Shown: positions 16,046 through 28,688, counted from the stretch's first letter. The stretch is DNA of 64,000 nt from Paenibacillus puerhi (GCF_009846885.1 NZ_WUWM01000017.1:1-64000), one strand, 5' to 3'. The notes: a model not told the origin generated them from the sequence alone. Translations and numbers: made by a program.

Positions 16046-17794
16046 ATGCATAACTTAATCCGTTTATTTACTCATGAAGATGACAATACCCATTTGCCCG
16101 CAGGTGAAGCCCAGCGCCGGTCTCAGCTTCGCCTCCGTTTGCGGGAGCAGGCCATCTCCTTATTTTCCATTCCGGCTTCATACAGGCTGACTATTGACGA
16201 ATACAAGGAACCGAAGGCCGGACAAGAAGCGCAGGTTACGTTCGTCTGGATAAAGCCCGGCAGCGAGGATGGCATTGCAGTTGAACTGGCCGAAGACGGC
16301 CTGCTGCTCGATTATTCCCGCGATGTGGATAAGGAGAGCGAGACGGAGGAAGTCCGGCTCGAAGCCTACCTGCATGAGGAGGAGGAGCAAGGCAACCCCC
16401 CCGCTCAGAAGTCCGGAGCGTCGGGAGTGTCTGGGGCTCATGCTGCGGGCAAGTACCAGATGAAGGCGGAGCAGTTCGTTCGTCTGCATCGGCCGGATGC
16501 GCTGGCAAGGTTTGCGCTGCTCAGCAGCAGACCAACCCGCGAGGGCTGGTCGTTCCTGTATGGCCAGCAGGCTATGGGACTGCCGCTGCCGCGTACCGGC
16601 TTCCGGGTACACCTTCATCGCAGCGGCGAAGTATGCGGGTTTACCTATTACGGCGAGCAGCCGGAGCCGGTCCTCCCCGCCCGCATCGCAGCTCCCGACC
16701 AGGTAAGGCGGATGATCGACGATACCCTTGAGTTGGAGCTGAAGCTGTGCCAGATCGGCAGCTACTATACAGCTCAAGAGTATGGCCTGCGCTTGGTCTA
16801 CGAGCCTCTCCAGGTGCCTCGCAGCTTCCCGGCGGATGAGACCGAGCTATTGAAGGAAGGCGAGGCTCGTCAGGTGAAGGGGCACGCAGGGAACGGCGAA
16901 GAGCAGGACCCCGAGGAGTTGGAAGAGCTCTGGCTGTCCGTTCCTCAGCGGGCGCTTACAGGCAAGACTTTAGCCTATACCGATGAGCGGATAGCGGCTT
17001 GGACTGGCATTGATCCGTCCTGCTACGTGAAGCTTCGCGAGGCTGACATGGGCGACAGGCTGGGTATGGTCTGGCGCAGAAGCGACTGGACAGCAGAGAC
17101 CATGGGTCCGTTAAGAGCTGACGGAGGACATACGGAAACAGCAGCCGATGGAGTCGCGGAAGCCGGCAAGGCTGAAGAACCGGGCAAGGCCGATGCCGGT
17201 TACGCCGAGCTCACAGCAAGCGCCTTTATGCGGGAGCGCTCGGAGTCGACCATCAAGGTGCAGGTGGAGCCTGCAACCGGCAGGCTTCTGTCGCTCATGC
17301 GCTTCGAGGAGCGTTCTGGTCCGCTGAGGCTGACACGCCCCGAATGCCTTCAGCTTGCTCTCGATCTCCTGGCGGACATCCATCCGGGTATGGAGCCTTA
17401 CCTGCAGCTTCAAGAGCAAGAAGAAAACCCGGATTCCGACACGGAGGCGTTTTCCTTCCGCATCATCCATCGGGGTATCGCATTGACCATGGAGCATATC
17501 CGGGTCGTGGTCAACCGGACCACGGGGCTGATCGATCATCTCATGAGCCCTAACCTGCGCCCCGAAGAACTGGCGGCCGTCCCTTCGGCACCAGCCATTA
17601 CAGCTGACCAGGCACGGCGGATTTATTTGGAAGAAACAGAGCTTCTGCTGGAATGGAAACCGGACTATGCCTCGGATACCGTCCCTCGCCCTTACAAGCT
17701 CTTCTACAGCCTCATTCAGCGCGGCTCCGGCGATGATATACGCTGGATCGACGCCATGAACGGCGCAAGGATCGGGAGCAGGCGGCTCACGTAG
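16046..17794 (+). CDS. YcdB/YcdC-repeat protein
   Basis: 582 residues starting MHNLIRLFTHEDD; TGGAGG lies 9 bases upstream, which selects this ATG over earlier ones. The protein contains repeated YcdB/PepSY-like units (for example GFRVHLHRSGEVCGFTYYGEQPEPVLPARIA and DEYKEPKAGQEAQVTFVW) and a low-complexity Glu/Gly linker near 120-135 and 345-375. No signal peptide or membrane segment is evident, unusual for this family, whose members are often exported. Function unknown; related modules act as protease propeptide-like inhibitors. Confidence 0.6.
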   Translation: MHNLIRLFTHEDDNTHLPAGEAQRRSQLRLRLREQAISLFSIPASYRLTIDEYKEPKAGQEAQVTFVWIKPGSEDGIAVELAEDGLLLDYSRDVDKESETEEVRLEAYLHEEEEQGNPPAQKSGASGVSGAHAAGKYQMKAEQFVRLHRPDALARFALLSSRPTREGWSFLYGQQAMGLPLPRTGFRVHLHRSGEVCGFTYYGEQPEPVLPARIAAPDQVRRMIDDTLELELKLCQIGSYYTAQEYGLRLVYEPLQVPRSFPADETELLKEGEARQVKGHAGNGEEQDPEELEELWLSVPQRALTGKTLAYTDERIAAWTGIDPSCYVKLREADMGDRLGMVWRRSDWTAETMGPLRADGGHTETAADGVAEAGKAEEPGKADAGYAELTASAFMRERSESTIKVQVEPATGRLLSLMRFEERSGPLRLTRPECLQLALDLLADIHPGMEPYLQLQEQEENPDSDTEAFSFRIIHRGIALTMEHIRVVVNRTTGLIDHLMSPNLRPEELAAVPSAPAITADQARRIYLEETELLLEWKPDYASDTVPRPYKLFYSLIQRGSGDDIRWIDAMNGARIGSRRLT

Positions 17795-17974
17795 CATTTC
17801 CGGCTGGGCCGTCCCAAGTATTCGAAAGCCAGGCTTTCCGGCTGAGCCCGGCGTAATAGACGGACTACTTTCCCGGTTGTCATCGGCGCGGTAAAGGATT
17901 AAAATAACGTTAATACCTTTCCACGCCGTACAACGACGGCGATTTATTAATTACCTCCAAAGGAGTCCTAACAG

Positions 17975-19180
17975 ATGAAATATCGCTTCTCTGAGACGAT
18001 CGACAGCTTCAAATCCTCCGCCGTTCGTGAGATTCTCAAGCTCACGCAAGGACGTTCCATTATCTCGCTCGCGGGCGGCCTGCCCAATGAGCAGTACTTT
18101 CCGGTGGATGCCGTACGCGATGCATTCGCCCGCGTGTTCGAGCGCGGCAACGGCGTGCTGCAGTATGGCCTTACCGAAGGCTTTACCCCACTGAGAGAAA
18201 GCATCTCCAAGCACTTATCCCGTAAAGGCATCCATGCCGGAGTGGACAACATGCTGCTCACGACCGGCTCGCAGCAAGCCATCGACCTGCTGACCAAAAT
18301 CTACGTCGATCCGGGCGACGTTATTCTCGTGGAGAAGCCGACGTACCTCGCCGCCATCCAGGTGTTCCAGTCGCACAAAGCGAAGCTGGTCTCCGTAGAT
18401 GGAGATGCCGACGGGATGAACCCGGAGGACCTGGAGCGCAAGATCAAGCAGCACCAGCCCAAGTTCATCTATGTCATCCCGACCTTCGCCAATCCGACCG
18501 GCAAGGCGTGGAGTCTGGAACGGCGCCAAAGCACGCTTGATATTTGCAAACGCAATAACGTGCTGATTCTGGAAGACGATCCTTATGGCGAGCTCCGGTT
18601 CGGCGGAGGCGAGCCTCTGCCTTCCATCTTCTCGCTAGGCGGCGAAGCGAACGGCAACCCGGTCGTTTACACGAGTACCTTTTCTAAGATCGTAGCTCCT
18701 GCGCTGCGTACAGGCTGGGTGGTCGGCGATCAAGAGGTGATCCGTCATATGGCGCGCGCCAAGCAAGCGGCGGATCTTCATTCCAGCACGATGGATCAGC
18801 AAGCGATCTACGAGATCTTCGAGAACTTCGACATTTATGGCCATATCGACCTGATCCGGACGCAGTACGAGCTTAGGATGCGGGATATGATCGGCCTTCT
18901 TCAGGCGCAAAACTGGGAAGGCGTGCGTTGGCTCAAGCCTAAGGGCGGGATGTTCATTTGGGTTGAGATGCCTGCACATATCGATACGAGCGAGCTGATG
19001 AAATTTGCGGTCGAGGAAGGCGTTGCGTTCGTACCGGGCGCCAGCTTCTACGCCGACGAGCCGCAAACCAACACGATGCGTCTGAATTTCACACATACGG
19101 ACAGCGAGGATATGAAGGTCGCCTTCGAGCGTCTGGATCGGGCGATCAAGCGGTTCCAGTCCGCAGCCGTTCGGTCTTAG
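17975..19180 (+). CDS. PLP-dependent class I/II aminotransferase (LysN/MSAT-like)
   Basis: 401 residues behind an AAAGGAG site. Fold-type I motifs: ISLAGGLPNEQYFP, LQYGLTEG, TTGSQQAIDLL, PTFANPTG, EDDPYGELRF, and the Schiff-base lysine in TSTFSKIVAPALRTGW. The sequence is closest by motif to 2-aminoadipate or multiple-substrate aminotransferases without the DNA-binding domain of MocR regulators. It probably transaminates branched-chain or aromatic amino acids (inference). It ends in a strong terminator. Confidence 0.87.
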   Translation: MKYRFSETIDSFKSSAVREILKLTQGRSIISLAGGLPNEQYFPVDAVRDAFARVFERGNGVLQYGLTEGFTPLRESISKHLSRKGIHAGVDNMLLTTGSQQAIDLLTKIYVDPGDVILVEKPTYLAAIQVFQSHKAKLVSVDGDADGMNPEDLERKIKQHQPKFIYVIPTFANPTGKAWSLERRQSTLDICKRNNVLILEDDPYGELRFGGGEPLPSIFSLGGEANGNPVVYTSTFSKIVAPALRTGWVVGDQEVIRHMARAKQAADLHSSTMDQQAIYEIFENFDIYGHIDLIRTQYELRMRDMIGLLQAQNWEGVRWLKPKGGMFIWVEMPAHIDTSELMKFAVEEGVAFVPGASFYADEPQTNTMRLNFTHTDSEDMKVAFERLDRAIKRFQSAAVRS

Positions 19181-19217
19181 TCTTCTCGCAATAAAGGTCA
19201 ATCGCCTCACGCAGAGC

Positions 19218-19261
19218 GCCCGCGCTTTCCGGATGTGCCATCCGAAAAGCACGGGCTTTTT
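19218..19261 (+). terminator. intrinsic terminator
   Basis: GCCCGcGCTTTcCGGATG and CATCCGaAAAGCaCGGGC pair with small bulges, followed by TTTTTG. Confidence 0.8.
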
Positions 19262-19362
19262 GTTTGGCCGCTCTCCCGGGAGCTCGCCCCTCCTCACATC
19301 CTGCCGCCGGTCCGGACCAGAAACTGCGGCTCCTACTTCCGAGTTAGCGAATAAAAATGAAT

Positions 19363-19419
19363 TTACCGGTTTACCCTGCATGCCGAGTAAGCTATAGTAA
19401 GGCTAGGAAACCGGTTTTC
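19363..19419 (+). promoter_or_regulatory. promoter and two CCGG operators of the LacI-type gene
   Basis: TTTACC (19370-19375), 17 bases, TATAGT (19393-19398). A partial operator TTACCGGTTTA (19363-19373) overlaps the -35. A near-perfect GGAAACCGGTTTTC (19406-19419) covers the start of transcription. The same palindrome is at the amylase promoter, so autoregulation is likely. Confidence 0.65.
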
Positions 19420-19448
19420 TTAATCTCTCCTGCGAAAGGAACCGAGCG

Positions 19449-20489
19449 ATGAAAATCACAATACAGGATATTGCCCATGCAGCCCAAGTAGCGAAATCTA
19501 CCGTATCCAAGGTGATTAACGATTCCCCTCGCATATCTGAGGAGACCAAGCAGCGCGTGCGGGCAGTCATGAAGGAAATGAACTATACCCCGAGCAGCTT
19601 GGCCACTACGCTTGCCAAGCAAAGCAGCTTCAACCTCGGTCTTTTGATCGATATGTCCAAGGAAACCGAATACATGAACCCTTTCTTCTACAACATCATG
19701 GTCGGCATCAAGAGCGTCACCGGTCCGCTCAAATACGAGCTTACCTTGTCCAGTATCCATGACGGCGGCCCTGAAACCCATTTCCTTAAAAGACTTGTGC
19801 TCAGTCGCCGGATCGACGGGCTCATCGCCAACAATGCGATCATGACCGACGATATCGCCCATAAGCTGAACGAGCTCCGATTTCCGTTTGTCGTGATGGG
19901 CGAATATCCAAGCGCTCCATCCACCTGGGTCGATTATGACAACAGGGAAGGCGGCTGTATGCTGACCGAGCATCTGCTTACACAGGGATATCGCAAGATT
20001 GCCTTCATTGGAGGAGAACGCGGAGAGCGTCTTTTCGAGAAGCGGTTCCAGGGGTATGCGCATACGCTTCGCCAAGCCGGATTGCAGCCGAACGAAGCCC
20101 ATAACGTGAGCGGACCCTCGGATGAATCGCAAGGCTGCCGTTCCGTCTCCGCCCTCCTCGAGCTAGATTGCGCCTCGCGTCCGGATGCGCTGCTCTGCAT
20201 GAACAACTATGTGGCATTCGGGGCTCTGAAAACGGCCCGGGAAGCCGGTATCCCGGTGCCGGGGCAGCTCGGCATCGCTACCTTTGACGATTATCCCTTC
20301 TCCCCTCACACCAGCCCTCCGCTGACGAGCCTGCATATCGATACGCTCCAACTGGGCGCGACCGCCGGAGACATGCTGATGGAGCGGATTCGAACACCGG
20401 ACAGCTCCCATCGAAGCCTGCTGCTCAGTCCCGAGCTGATCGTCCGTGAATCGACCAACCGTTCCGGTTCGCCCGGCAGGACGGGATAG
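19449..20489 (+). CDS. LacI-family transcriptional regulator
   Basis: 346 residues. The N-terminal helix-turn-helix is canonical (TIQDIAHAAQVAKSTVSKVI) with the hinge helix near residues 48-58 (PSSLATTLAKQ). A periplasmic-binding-protein-like effector domain follows (IDGLIANNAI, GYRKIAFIGGERG, PDALLCMNNYVAFGALKTAREAGIPVPGQ). It probably binds a maltodextrin-like sugar and represses the convergent amylase gene: both promoters carry the AAACCGGTTT operator. The ATG has a GAAAGGA site upstream. Confidence 0.9.
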   Translation: MKITIQDIAHAAQVAKSTVSKVINDSPRISEETKQRVRAVMKEMNYTPSSLATTLAKQSSFNLGLLIDMSKETEYMNPFFYNIMVGIKSVTGPLKYELTLSSIHDGGPETHFLKRLVLSRRIDGLIANNAIMTDDIAHKLNELRFPFVVMGEYPSAPSTWVDYDNREGGCMLTEHLLTQGYRKIAFIGGERGERLFEKRFQGYAHTLRQAGLQPNEAHNVSGPSDESQGCRSVSALLELDCASRPDALLCMNNYVAFGALKTAREAGIPVPGQLGIATFDDYPFSPHTSPPLTSLHIDTLQLGATAGDMLMERIRTPDSSHRSLLLSPELIVRESTNRSGSPGRTG

Positions 20490-20525
20490 CTTGCCTCGGG
20501 AATAGAGGCACCAACTGCAAAGAGA

Positions 20526-20545
20526 GAGCCCCCGATCGGGGGCTC
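20526..20545. terminator. GC-rich hairpin between convergent genes
   Basis: GAGCCCCC-GATC-GGGGGCTC is a perfect 8-bp stem between the regulator and amylase genes. There is no strong T tract on either side, so it may be a weak terminator. Confidence 0.5.
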
Positions 20546-20583
20546 CCTCCATAGGCATGCCGGGTCTCTACCGCATTCTTTCG

Positions 20584-23127
20584 TTACTGATCCTTCCAGC
20601 GCTGTACCGTCACGGAGATGCTCTGGGCGCCCCCTGAAGGAGTCAGCGTCCGGTTCGCCAGATCCGTCCCGTTCGCATTCACCTCCACTGTCGCCCAGCT
20701 GCCTCGTGTCAGCTTGTATGAAGCAGCAGTGCCGGCCGGAAGGCTGAGAGTAATCGCATATACGCCATCGGTACCCTTCGTCAGCTGATAGGCCGGGTCG
20801 GCCGGGTTCCAGCTATTGAACGTACCGGATACATATACCGGGCCGTTAGCCGGAGTAGACGCGGGAACGCTCACCTGAAGCGTGACGCTGTCCGGCTGCG
20901 GAACACCTGCCGTCTTGCTTCCATTTACCAGGCTCCAGACCCCGCTGTCGAAATGATAATCGGCCCCTCCGTTGTTATCCCAAGCGCCGCTTCCGTTGTT
21001 AAAGGCGGCCGTCAGACCGGAAGCATTGCCGAGCGGGATCGTCGCACTTTTGTAACCCGCATAAGAGGATTCCTGAAGAGCTGTCCCGGGGGGTGTCGTC
21101 CAGGTCGTCGAGCCGTCCAGCTTGTAGTGGATATAGGCGTTCGCATAGGCTGTGTTTTTGTAATAAATGGTGACACTGCCGCCTGCCGGCGTCGTCGCAA
21201 GGACGGGAGGCGCGCTGAAGCCGGAGAGGTTGCCGGCCGCATCATACGCCTTCACCGTATAGGCATACTCGGTAGCCGGGGCCAGTCCCGTATCCGTATA
21301 GGAAGTTGAAGCCGTCTGGCCCACCTTCACCCCGTTGCGGTAAACTTCGTAACCAGTCACCCCCACATTATCCGTCGAGGCCGTCCAGTTCACCTGAATC
21401 GAGGTCGCGCCTGCAGCGACGGCAGTCACCCCTGTAGGTACCGACGGAGCTATGGTATCGACCGGACCCGACAAGGCCTTCGCATACAGCTTGGCCGAGT
21501 TGGCCCCGATACTTACCGTAATCTGCTTGCCCGTTACACCGCCCGTCTGTACCGTTACCGTATCGGAAGGATTCAGCTGGTTCGTCAATATGGTTCCTGC
21601 CGTAAGGGTGCTCTCTGCCCGCAAAGGCATCGTCACGGTCTGCGTGCCGCTAGACGCATTACTGAAGACGGCAACAACCTCTTGGCCGGTTTGGCTTCCG
21701 CTGTCGATGCGACGGGAGAATGCATACAGGTTTTGCGCCGACCACATTTCCCGCTGCTTCCCTTTGCGAAGAGCCTCATAGATTTTACGGATTTGGTTCA
21801 GCTTGGCTACGTATTGATAGGTATCGGTGTTCTCATTGAAGTAGTTTTGGATCACATTGCCGCTTGCATCGCGCTTCACCATCGACCAGCGGTTCCACGT
21901 ATCGGCGATGCCTCCCGTGATGATCTGACCGTTGCCGTTGCCCTTATTCTGCTCCGTTCCCTGGAAGACGACCGGAAGACCGCGCGCGGCGAAGATGAAG
22001 GTCAGGGCATTCTGAAGCTTCTGCACATTGCCCCCCGCCTCTGTCAGGAAGCGGTTGCGGTCATGATTGTCGATGAAAGTGACCATATGGTTCTCGTTGC
22101 CGCCATAATAGGAATCTTGAGCGAAGGTGTTTTTCACATGGCTGTCAAAGGACTGGCCGTAAGCAAAGCTGTTCAGAACCGAGAAGAAAAGCGGGAAATC
22201 CAGCATCCCCCATTCCTTGTTAGGCCCCACCCAGCGGGATACGAACTCGGCATTGCCGTCGAAATTCTCACCGAACGTATTGACCCCCAGGTAGTTTTGC
22301 AGAGCGCCGATATCCGTCGGCTTCATCAGCTTGGCCGCATCCACGCGCGCCCCATCTGCCCCTGTATAGGTGAACCAGTTCTTGATCGAGTCGAATATCG
22401 CCTGCTTGGCCGCCGGCACATCGAAGTCTATGTCGTCGAGACCAGCCAGATCATGGTTCTCCATATAATCCTGGGCAGCCTGGGTGTAGACGCCGTCCAC
22501 AAGTGACCAGTCGATGTCCCCGTTATGGTGATACCACGACGGATTGTTGAACGGGGCGGCCGGCTGAAGCGACGGAATATCATAATAAGCCTGGGTGCCC
22601 AGCATATAGTCGCCGACATGATTCGGAACAACGTCGATGATGACTTTTATGCCGAGCGCATGTGCCGAGTCGACGAGCTCCTTCAGCTTCTCCTTCGTTC
22701 CGAAATAAGGATTCGCGCTGTTCGGGTCCTTCACATTGTACCCGTGGTACGCCGTATTTTTGCCCGAACCGTTGTTATCGCGGCTGGTGAGCTGCGGCTC
22801 GGCCACCGGCGAGATCCAGATGGCGGTGTAGCCCATATTTTTGATATAAGACAGCTTATCGATCACACCCTGCCAATCCCCGCCCTTCATGTAGCGGAAA
22901 TCGTCCTCGGAGTTTTCGCCATAGCGAATAGCCGCTCCGGTCGCATTGTTCGTCGGATCGCCGTCGTGGAAGCGGTCGACCATAATCTGATAGATGGTGT
23001 CGTTTTCATCCACCGTCCCGATACTGGCCGCTTGAGCGGGCTTCGGGGGAAGGAGTAAAACGTTTGCACAAATGGACAAAAAGAGCGCAGCAATCAGCAG
23101 CCATGTAATACGCTTGGTAGGACGCAC
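20584..23127 (-). CDS. secreted GH13 alpha-amylase with FN3 and starch-binding domains
   Basis: 847 residues from a GTG with AGGAGG upstream. The signal peptide is about 1-33 (cleavage near AQA). The GH13 barrel covers about 40-450 with all four regions: DVVPNH (165-170), GARVDAAK with nucleophile Asp263, GEN with Glu287, and FIDNHD with Asp356. An all-beta domain C follows, then fibronectin III (about 552-645), a CBM25-like domain (about 650-735, YYKNTAYANAYIHYK) and a CBM20-type starch-binding domain (about 745-847, YVSGTFNSWNP). It should cleave alpha-1,4 bonds in starch outside the cell or form cyclodextrins; the layout does not settle which. Confidence 0.93.
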   Translation of the reverse strand: MRPTKRITWLLIAALFLSICANVLLLPPKPAQAASIGTVDENDTIYQIMVDRFHDGDPTNNATGAAIRYGENSEDDFRYMKGGDWQGVIDKLSYIKNMGYTAIWISPVAEPQLTSRDNNGSGKNTAYHGYNVKDPNSANPYFGTKEKLKELVDSAHALGIKVIIDVVPNHVGDYMLGTQAYYDIPSLQPAAPFNNPSWYHHNGDIDWSLVDGVYTQAAQDYMENHDLAGLDDIDFDVPAAKQAIFDSIKNWFTYTGADGARVDAAKLMKPTDIGALQNYLGVNTFGENFDGNAEFVSRWVGPNKEWGMLDFPLFFSVLNSFAYGQSFDSHVKNTFAQDSYYGGNENHMVTFIDNHDRNRFLTEAGGNVQKLQNALTFIFAARGLPVVFQGTEQNKGNGNGQIITGGIADTWNRWSMVKRDASGNVIQNYFNENTDTYQYVAKLNQIRKIYEALRKGKQREMWSAQNLYAFSRRIDSGSQTGQEVVAVFSNASSGTQTVTMPLRAESTLTAGTILTNQLNPSDTVTVQTGGVTGKQITVSIGANSAKLYAKALSGPVDTIAPSVPTGVTAVAAGATSIQVNWTASTDNVGVTGYEVYRNGVKVGQTASTSYTDTGLAPATEYAYTVKAYDAAGNLSGFSAPPVLATTPAGGSVTIYYKNTAYANAYIHYKLDGSTTWTTPPGTALQESSYAGYKSATIPLGNASGLTAAFNNGSGAWDNNGGADYHFDSGVWSLVNGSKTAGVPQPDSVTLQVSVPASTPANGPVYVSGTFNSWNPADPAYQLTKGTDGVYAITLSLPAGTAASYKLTRGSWATVEVNANGTDLANRTLTPSGGAQSISVTVQRWKDQ

Positions 23128-23343
23128 AATCTTCCTCCTCTGTTTTGGAAAATGGGGAATACCTGCTTAAGCAGACTGCCGTTCGTTGTTGTTTAGCGTG
23201 GGTGATAAGGACGGGCAAGCCAGCGAGCGTGCGCCGTTGCTCCACTCGGCGAATGATAGCCGTAGGGAAAGCAAGGGGCACATGTTGAAGCGTGCTGAAT
23301 CATGGAGAAGAGACAGCGCCTGATCCTGACGATGCCAAATTTA

Positions 23344-23357
23344 GGAAACCGGTTTCC
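23344..23357. promoter_or_regulatory. LacI-type operator of the amylase gene
   Basis: GGAAACCGGTTTCC is a perfect 14-base palindrome placed over the predicted transcription start. A 13 of 14 match lies at the LacI-family gene's own promoter. Confidence 0.75.
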
Positions 23358-23363
23358 CTTTCA

Positions 23364-23392
23364 AAATTATCACGCCCCTACTGAATTGTCAA
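23364..23392 (-). promoter_or_regulatory. sigma-A promoter of the amylase gene
   Basis: TTGACA (23392-23387), a 17-base spacer and TAATTT (23369-23364). It leaves a leader of about 230 bases in which I see nothing further. Confidence 0.65.
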
Positions 23393-23502
23393 TCGCTCCG
23401 CGCATAAATAGGGCTTCGGTAGGGGCCCGGGTTCGAAACTTGCTGAATCCGCTCGAATGATGGGTTCATGCGGGAAACGCTCGCGCCGGCGCTGCGAACG
23501 GC

Positions 23503-23542
23503 TAAAAGCCCCGACCCTCCCTGGGGGGAGTTTCGGGGCTTT
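23503..23542 (-). terminator. intrinsic terminator of the ilv-leu operon
   Basis: AAAGCCCCGA and TCGGGGCTTT form a 10-bp stem 16 bases past the leuA stop, followed by TTAG rather than a long T run on the minus strand. Confidence 0.75.
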
Positions 23543-23558
23543 ACGCTTTGCAGCCTGG

Positions 23559-25106
<1,548 letters not shown>

Positions 25107-25272
25107 GCCGGTCTCACCTGCGCTTTGCCGTAGATTTAACTCATGCTTTAAAGCACAAAAAGGTACGGCTCGAAAACGGACAGGTCCGGCCCGGTTTCCC
25201 GGTCCGGCCTGGCTAACGTCGTCAAGCCGACCTTCATGCCAAATGAAAAGCTAACCCGCATCAGCGGATCGA

Positions 25273-26283
<1,011 letters not shown>

Positions 26284-26460
26284 TTAAGTTAAACCCTGTG
26301 AGCGGGTGCTCACATGCACCACCTGCCGGCCGCTCTTGCCCTAACCTCGCCGCCTGCAAGGTCATACGCCTGAGCACCCGCTCACCTGGATCACTGCCTT
26401 TGCATGTATTCCAAGTACGGACCGCCCTCGTTCCGTCAGACTCGAGGCGGTTTGTTGCTC

Positions 26461-26943
26461 TTACTTGCCGCGGACCATCGCCGTCACGCCTGTACGCGAC
26501 AACTCCTTGATGCCGTAAGGCTTAAGCAGCTCCGTCATCGCGTCGATCTTGTCGGAATCCCCGACGACCTGCACAATCAAGGAGCTTGGCCCGATATCGA
26601 CTACTGCGGCGCGGAACGTCTCGACGACGCCGAGAATTTCCGGACGCATCCCCGGCTCGGCACTGACCTTGATCAATGCGAGCTCCCGGGCGACCATCGG
26701 GTTCGAGCTGAGGTCGACGACCTTGATGACGTCGATCAGCTTATACAGCTGCTTCGATACCTGCTCAAGCGTCTTATCGTCTCCGCTCGTCACGATAACC
26801 ATGCGCGAAAGACCCTTTTCCTCGGACTCCCCCACGGTAATACTTTCAATATTGAAGCCCCGGCGGCCGAAGAGGCCGGACACACGCTGCAGTACACCGG
26901 GCTGGTTGTTTACCAAAACGGAGATGGTGTGTTTGTCGTTCAT
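26461..26943 (-). CDS. ilvN: acetolactate synthase small (regulatory) subunit
   Basis: 160 residues. An N-terminal ACT domain (HTISVLVNNQPGVLQRVSGLFGRRGFNIESI) binds valine and activates the catalytic subunit; the C-terminal half is the second domain of the family. Its ATG overlaps the ilvB stop by 4 bases, so the subunits are translationally coupled. Also named ilvH. Confidence 0.96.
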   Translation of the reverse strand: MNDKHTISVLVNNQPGVLQRVSGLFGRRGFNIESITVGESEEKGLSRMVIVTSGDDKTLEQVSKQLYKLIDVIKVVDLSSNPMVARELALIKVSAEPGMRPEILGVVETFRAAVVDIGPSSLIVQVVGDSDKIDAMTELLKPYGIKELSRTGVTAMVRGK

Positions 26944-28688
26944 TCCGATTCCCCCAATAACATTTGGTCTATCGTCGAGCCCTGCGTGACCATCGGGAAC
27001 ACGTTCTCGTTCTTCCGAACGACGAATTCGACGAGAACCGGACCCGGGGTATCGAGCGCCTCCTGCCAGACGCGGCCGGCTTCTTCCTTGTTCGTGGCGC
27101 GAAGTCCCTTCACGCCGTAAGCTTCAGCCAGCTTCACGAAGTCGGGGCTGCCCGCCAGATCGATATGGCTGTAGCGGTTGTCGTAGATGATCTCCTGCCA
27201 TTGGCGCACCATCCCGAGCACCTGGTTGTTAATCACGACAATCTTCACCGGAATTTGGTTGATCGCACAGATCGCCAGCTCCTGCGAGCACATCTGCATG
27301 CCGCCGTCACCGTTAATCGACACAACCAGCCGATCCGGGTTCGCCACTTGCGCTCCGATCGCAGACGGGAAGCCGAAGCCCATCGTCCCGAGACCGCCGG
27401 ATGTAATCCAGGAGCGCGGCTTGTTGAACTTGTAGAACTGGGCCGCCCACATCTGATGCTGCCCGACATCCGTCGTGACGATCGCATCGCCGTTCGTCGT
27501 CTCATGAATCATCTCGATCACGTACTGCGGCTTCAGCTCGGTATCGGAATCCACATAGCGCAGCGGGTTGTTGCGCTTAAGATCCTGTACCTCGGCGATC
27601 CAGCTCTCGGACTTCGCAGGCTTCGCCTTCTGGTTGGCCAGCTCCAGCACGTTCTTGATGTCGCCAACGACCGGAATCGCGGTAGCGACGATCTTGCCGA
27701 TCTCTGCCGGGTCGACGTCGATGTGAACAATCTTCTTGGCCTTCGGCGCGAAGCCGTCCACCTTCATCGTCACCCGGTCGTCGAAGCGCGCGCCGATCCC
27801 GATCAGCAGATCGCAATTTTGCAGCGCCATATTCGCCGCGTAGGTACCGTGCATGCCCGGCATGCCGAGCCACAGATCGCTCGCGCTCGGGAATCCGCCC
27901 AGGCCGAGCAGCGTAGTTGCAACCGGAATCCGCGTTTTCTCGACGAATTCCATCAATTCCTCCGAGGCTCCTGCGTAGACGACGCCGCCGCCGGCGATAA
28001 TCATGGGACGTTCGCTTTCGGCGATCGCCTCCAGCATCCGCTCGACCTGCAGCTTGTTCGGGCTGACCGTCGGGTGATAGCCGCGGATATCCACCTTGTC
28101 AGGATAGTGGAACGCAGCCAGGGCATTGGAGACATCCTTCGGAATATCAATCAGGACCGGCCCTTTGCGTCCTGTCGAGGCAATATGGAACGCCTCTTTG
28201 ATCGTACGGCTCAAATCCTTCACGTCGCGCACCAGATAACTGTGCTTCGTAATCGGCATCGTGATGCCGGTAATGTCCGCCTCCTGGAAGGCATCCGTTC
28301 CGATCACCGATGTCGCTACGTTGCCCGTAATGACTACGAGCGGCACCGAGTCCATGTACGCTGTCGCGATACCGGTCACCAGATTTGTCGCTCCGGGTCC
28401 GCTGGTCGCAATACAAACGCCCGTCTTGCCTGTCGACCGGGCGTACCCGTCCGCCGCATGAATGGCTCCTTGCTCATGCCGCGTCAGCAAGTGGTTGAAA
28501 TCAGGATTGCCGTGCATGGCATCGTAAATATATAGAACCGCTCCGCCGGGGTAACCAAAGACGCAATCCACATCCTCCAGCAGCAAGCTGCGGAGCAGAA
28601 TCTCCGAACCGGTAATCACATCCGGTTTCAATAGCTCCTCTCGAAGCTGCTCTTTGGACTTTTGTTTGGTTTGAACGATCATGTTCAT
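26940..28688 (-). CDS. ilvB: acetolactate synthase large (catalytic) subunit
   Basis: 582 residues. Thiamine-diphosphate enzyme: the catalytic Glu is in FGYPGGAVLYIYDA..HLLTRHEQGA, and the ThDP/Mg motif is the late GDGGMQMCSQELAICAINQIPVKIVVINN. The FAD-binding middle domain (GIGARFDDRVT) is present. It makes acetolactate from pyruvate, or acetohydroxybutyrate for isoleucine. First gene of the operon, behind a T-box leader. Confidence 0.97.
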   Translation of the reverse strand: MNMIVQTKQKSKEQLREELLKPDVITGSEILLRSLLLEDVDCVFGYPGGAVLYIYDAMHGNPDFNHLLTRHEQGAIHAADGYARSTGKTGVCIATSGPGATNLVTGIATAYMDSVPLVVITGNVATSVIGTDAFQEADITGITMPITKHSYLVRDVKDLSRTIKEAFHIASTGRKGPVLIDIPKDVSNALAAFHYPDKVDIRGYHPTVSPNKLQVERMLEAIAESERPMIIAGGGVVYAGASEELMEFVEKTRIPVATTLLGLGGFPSASDLWLGMPGMHGTYAANMALQNCDLLIGIGARFDDRVTMKVDGFAPKAKKIVHIDVDPAEIGKIVATAIPVVGDIKNVLELANQKAKPAKSESWIAEVQDLKRNNPLRYVDSDTELKPQYVIEMIHETTNGDAIVTTDVGQHQMWAAQFYKFNKPRSWITSGGLGTMGFGFPSAIGAQVANPDRLVVSINGDGGMQMCSQELAICAINQIPVKIVVINNQVLGMVRQWQEIIYDNRYSHIDLAGSPDFVKLAEAYGVKGLRATNKEEAGRVWQEALDTPGPVLVEFVVRKNENVFPMVTQGSTIDQMLLGESE

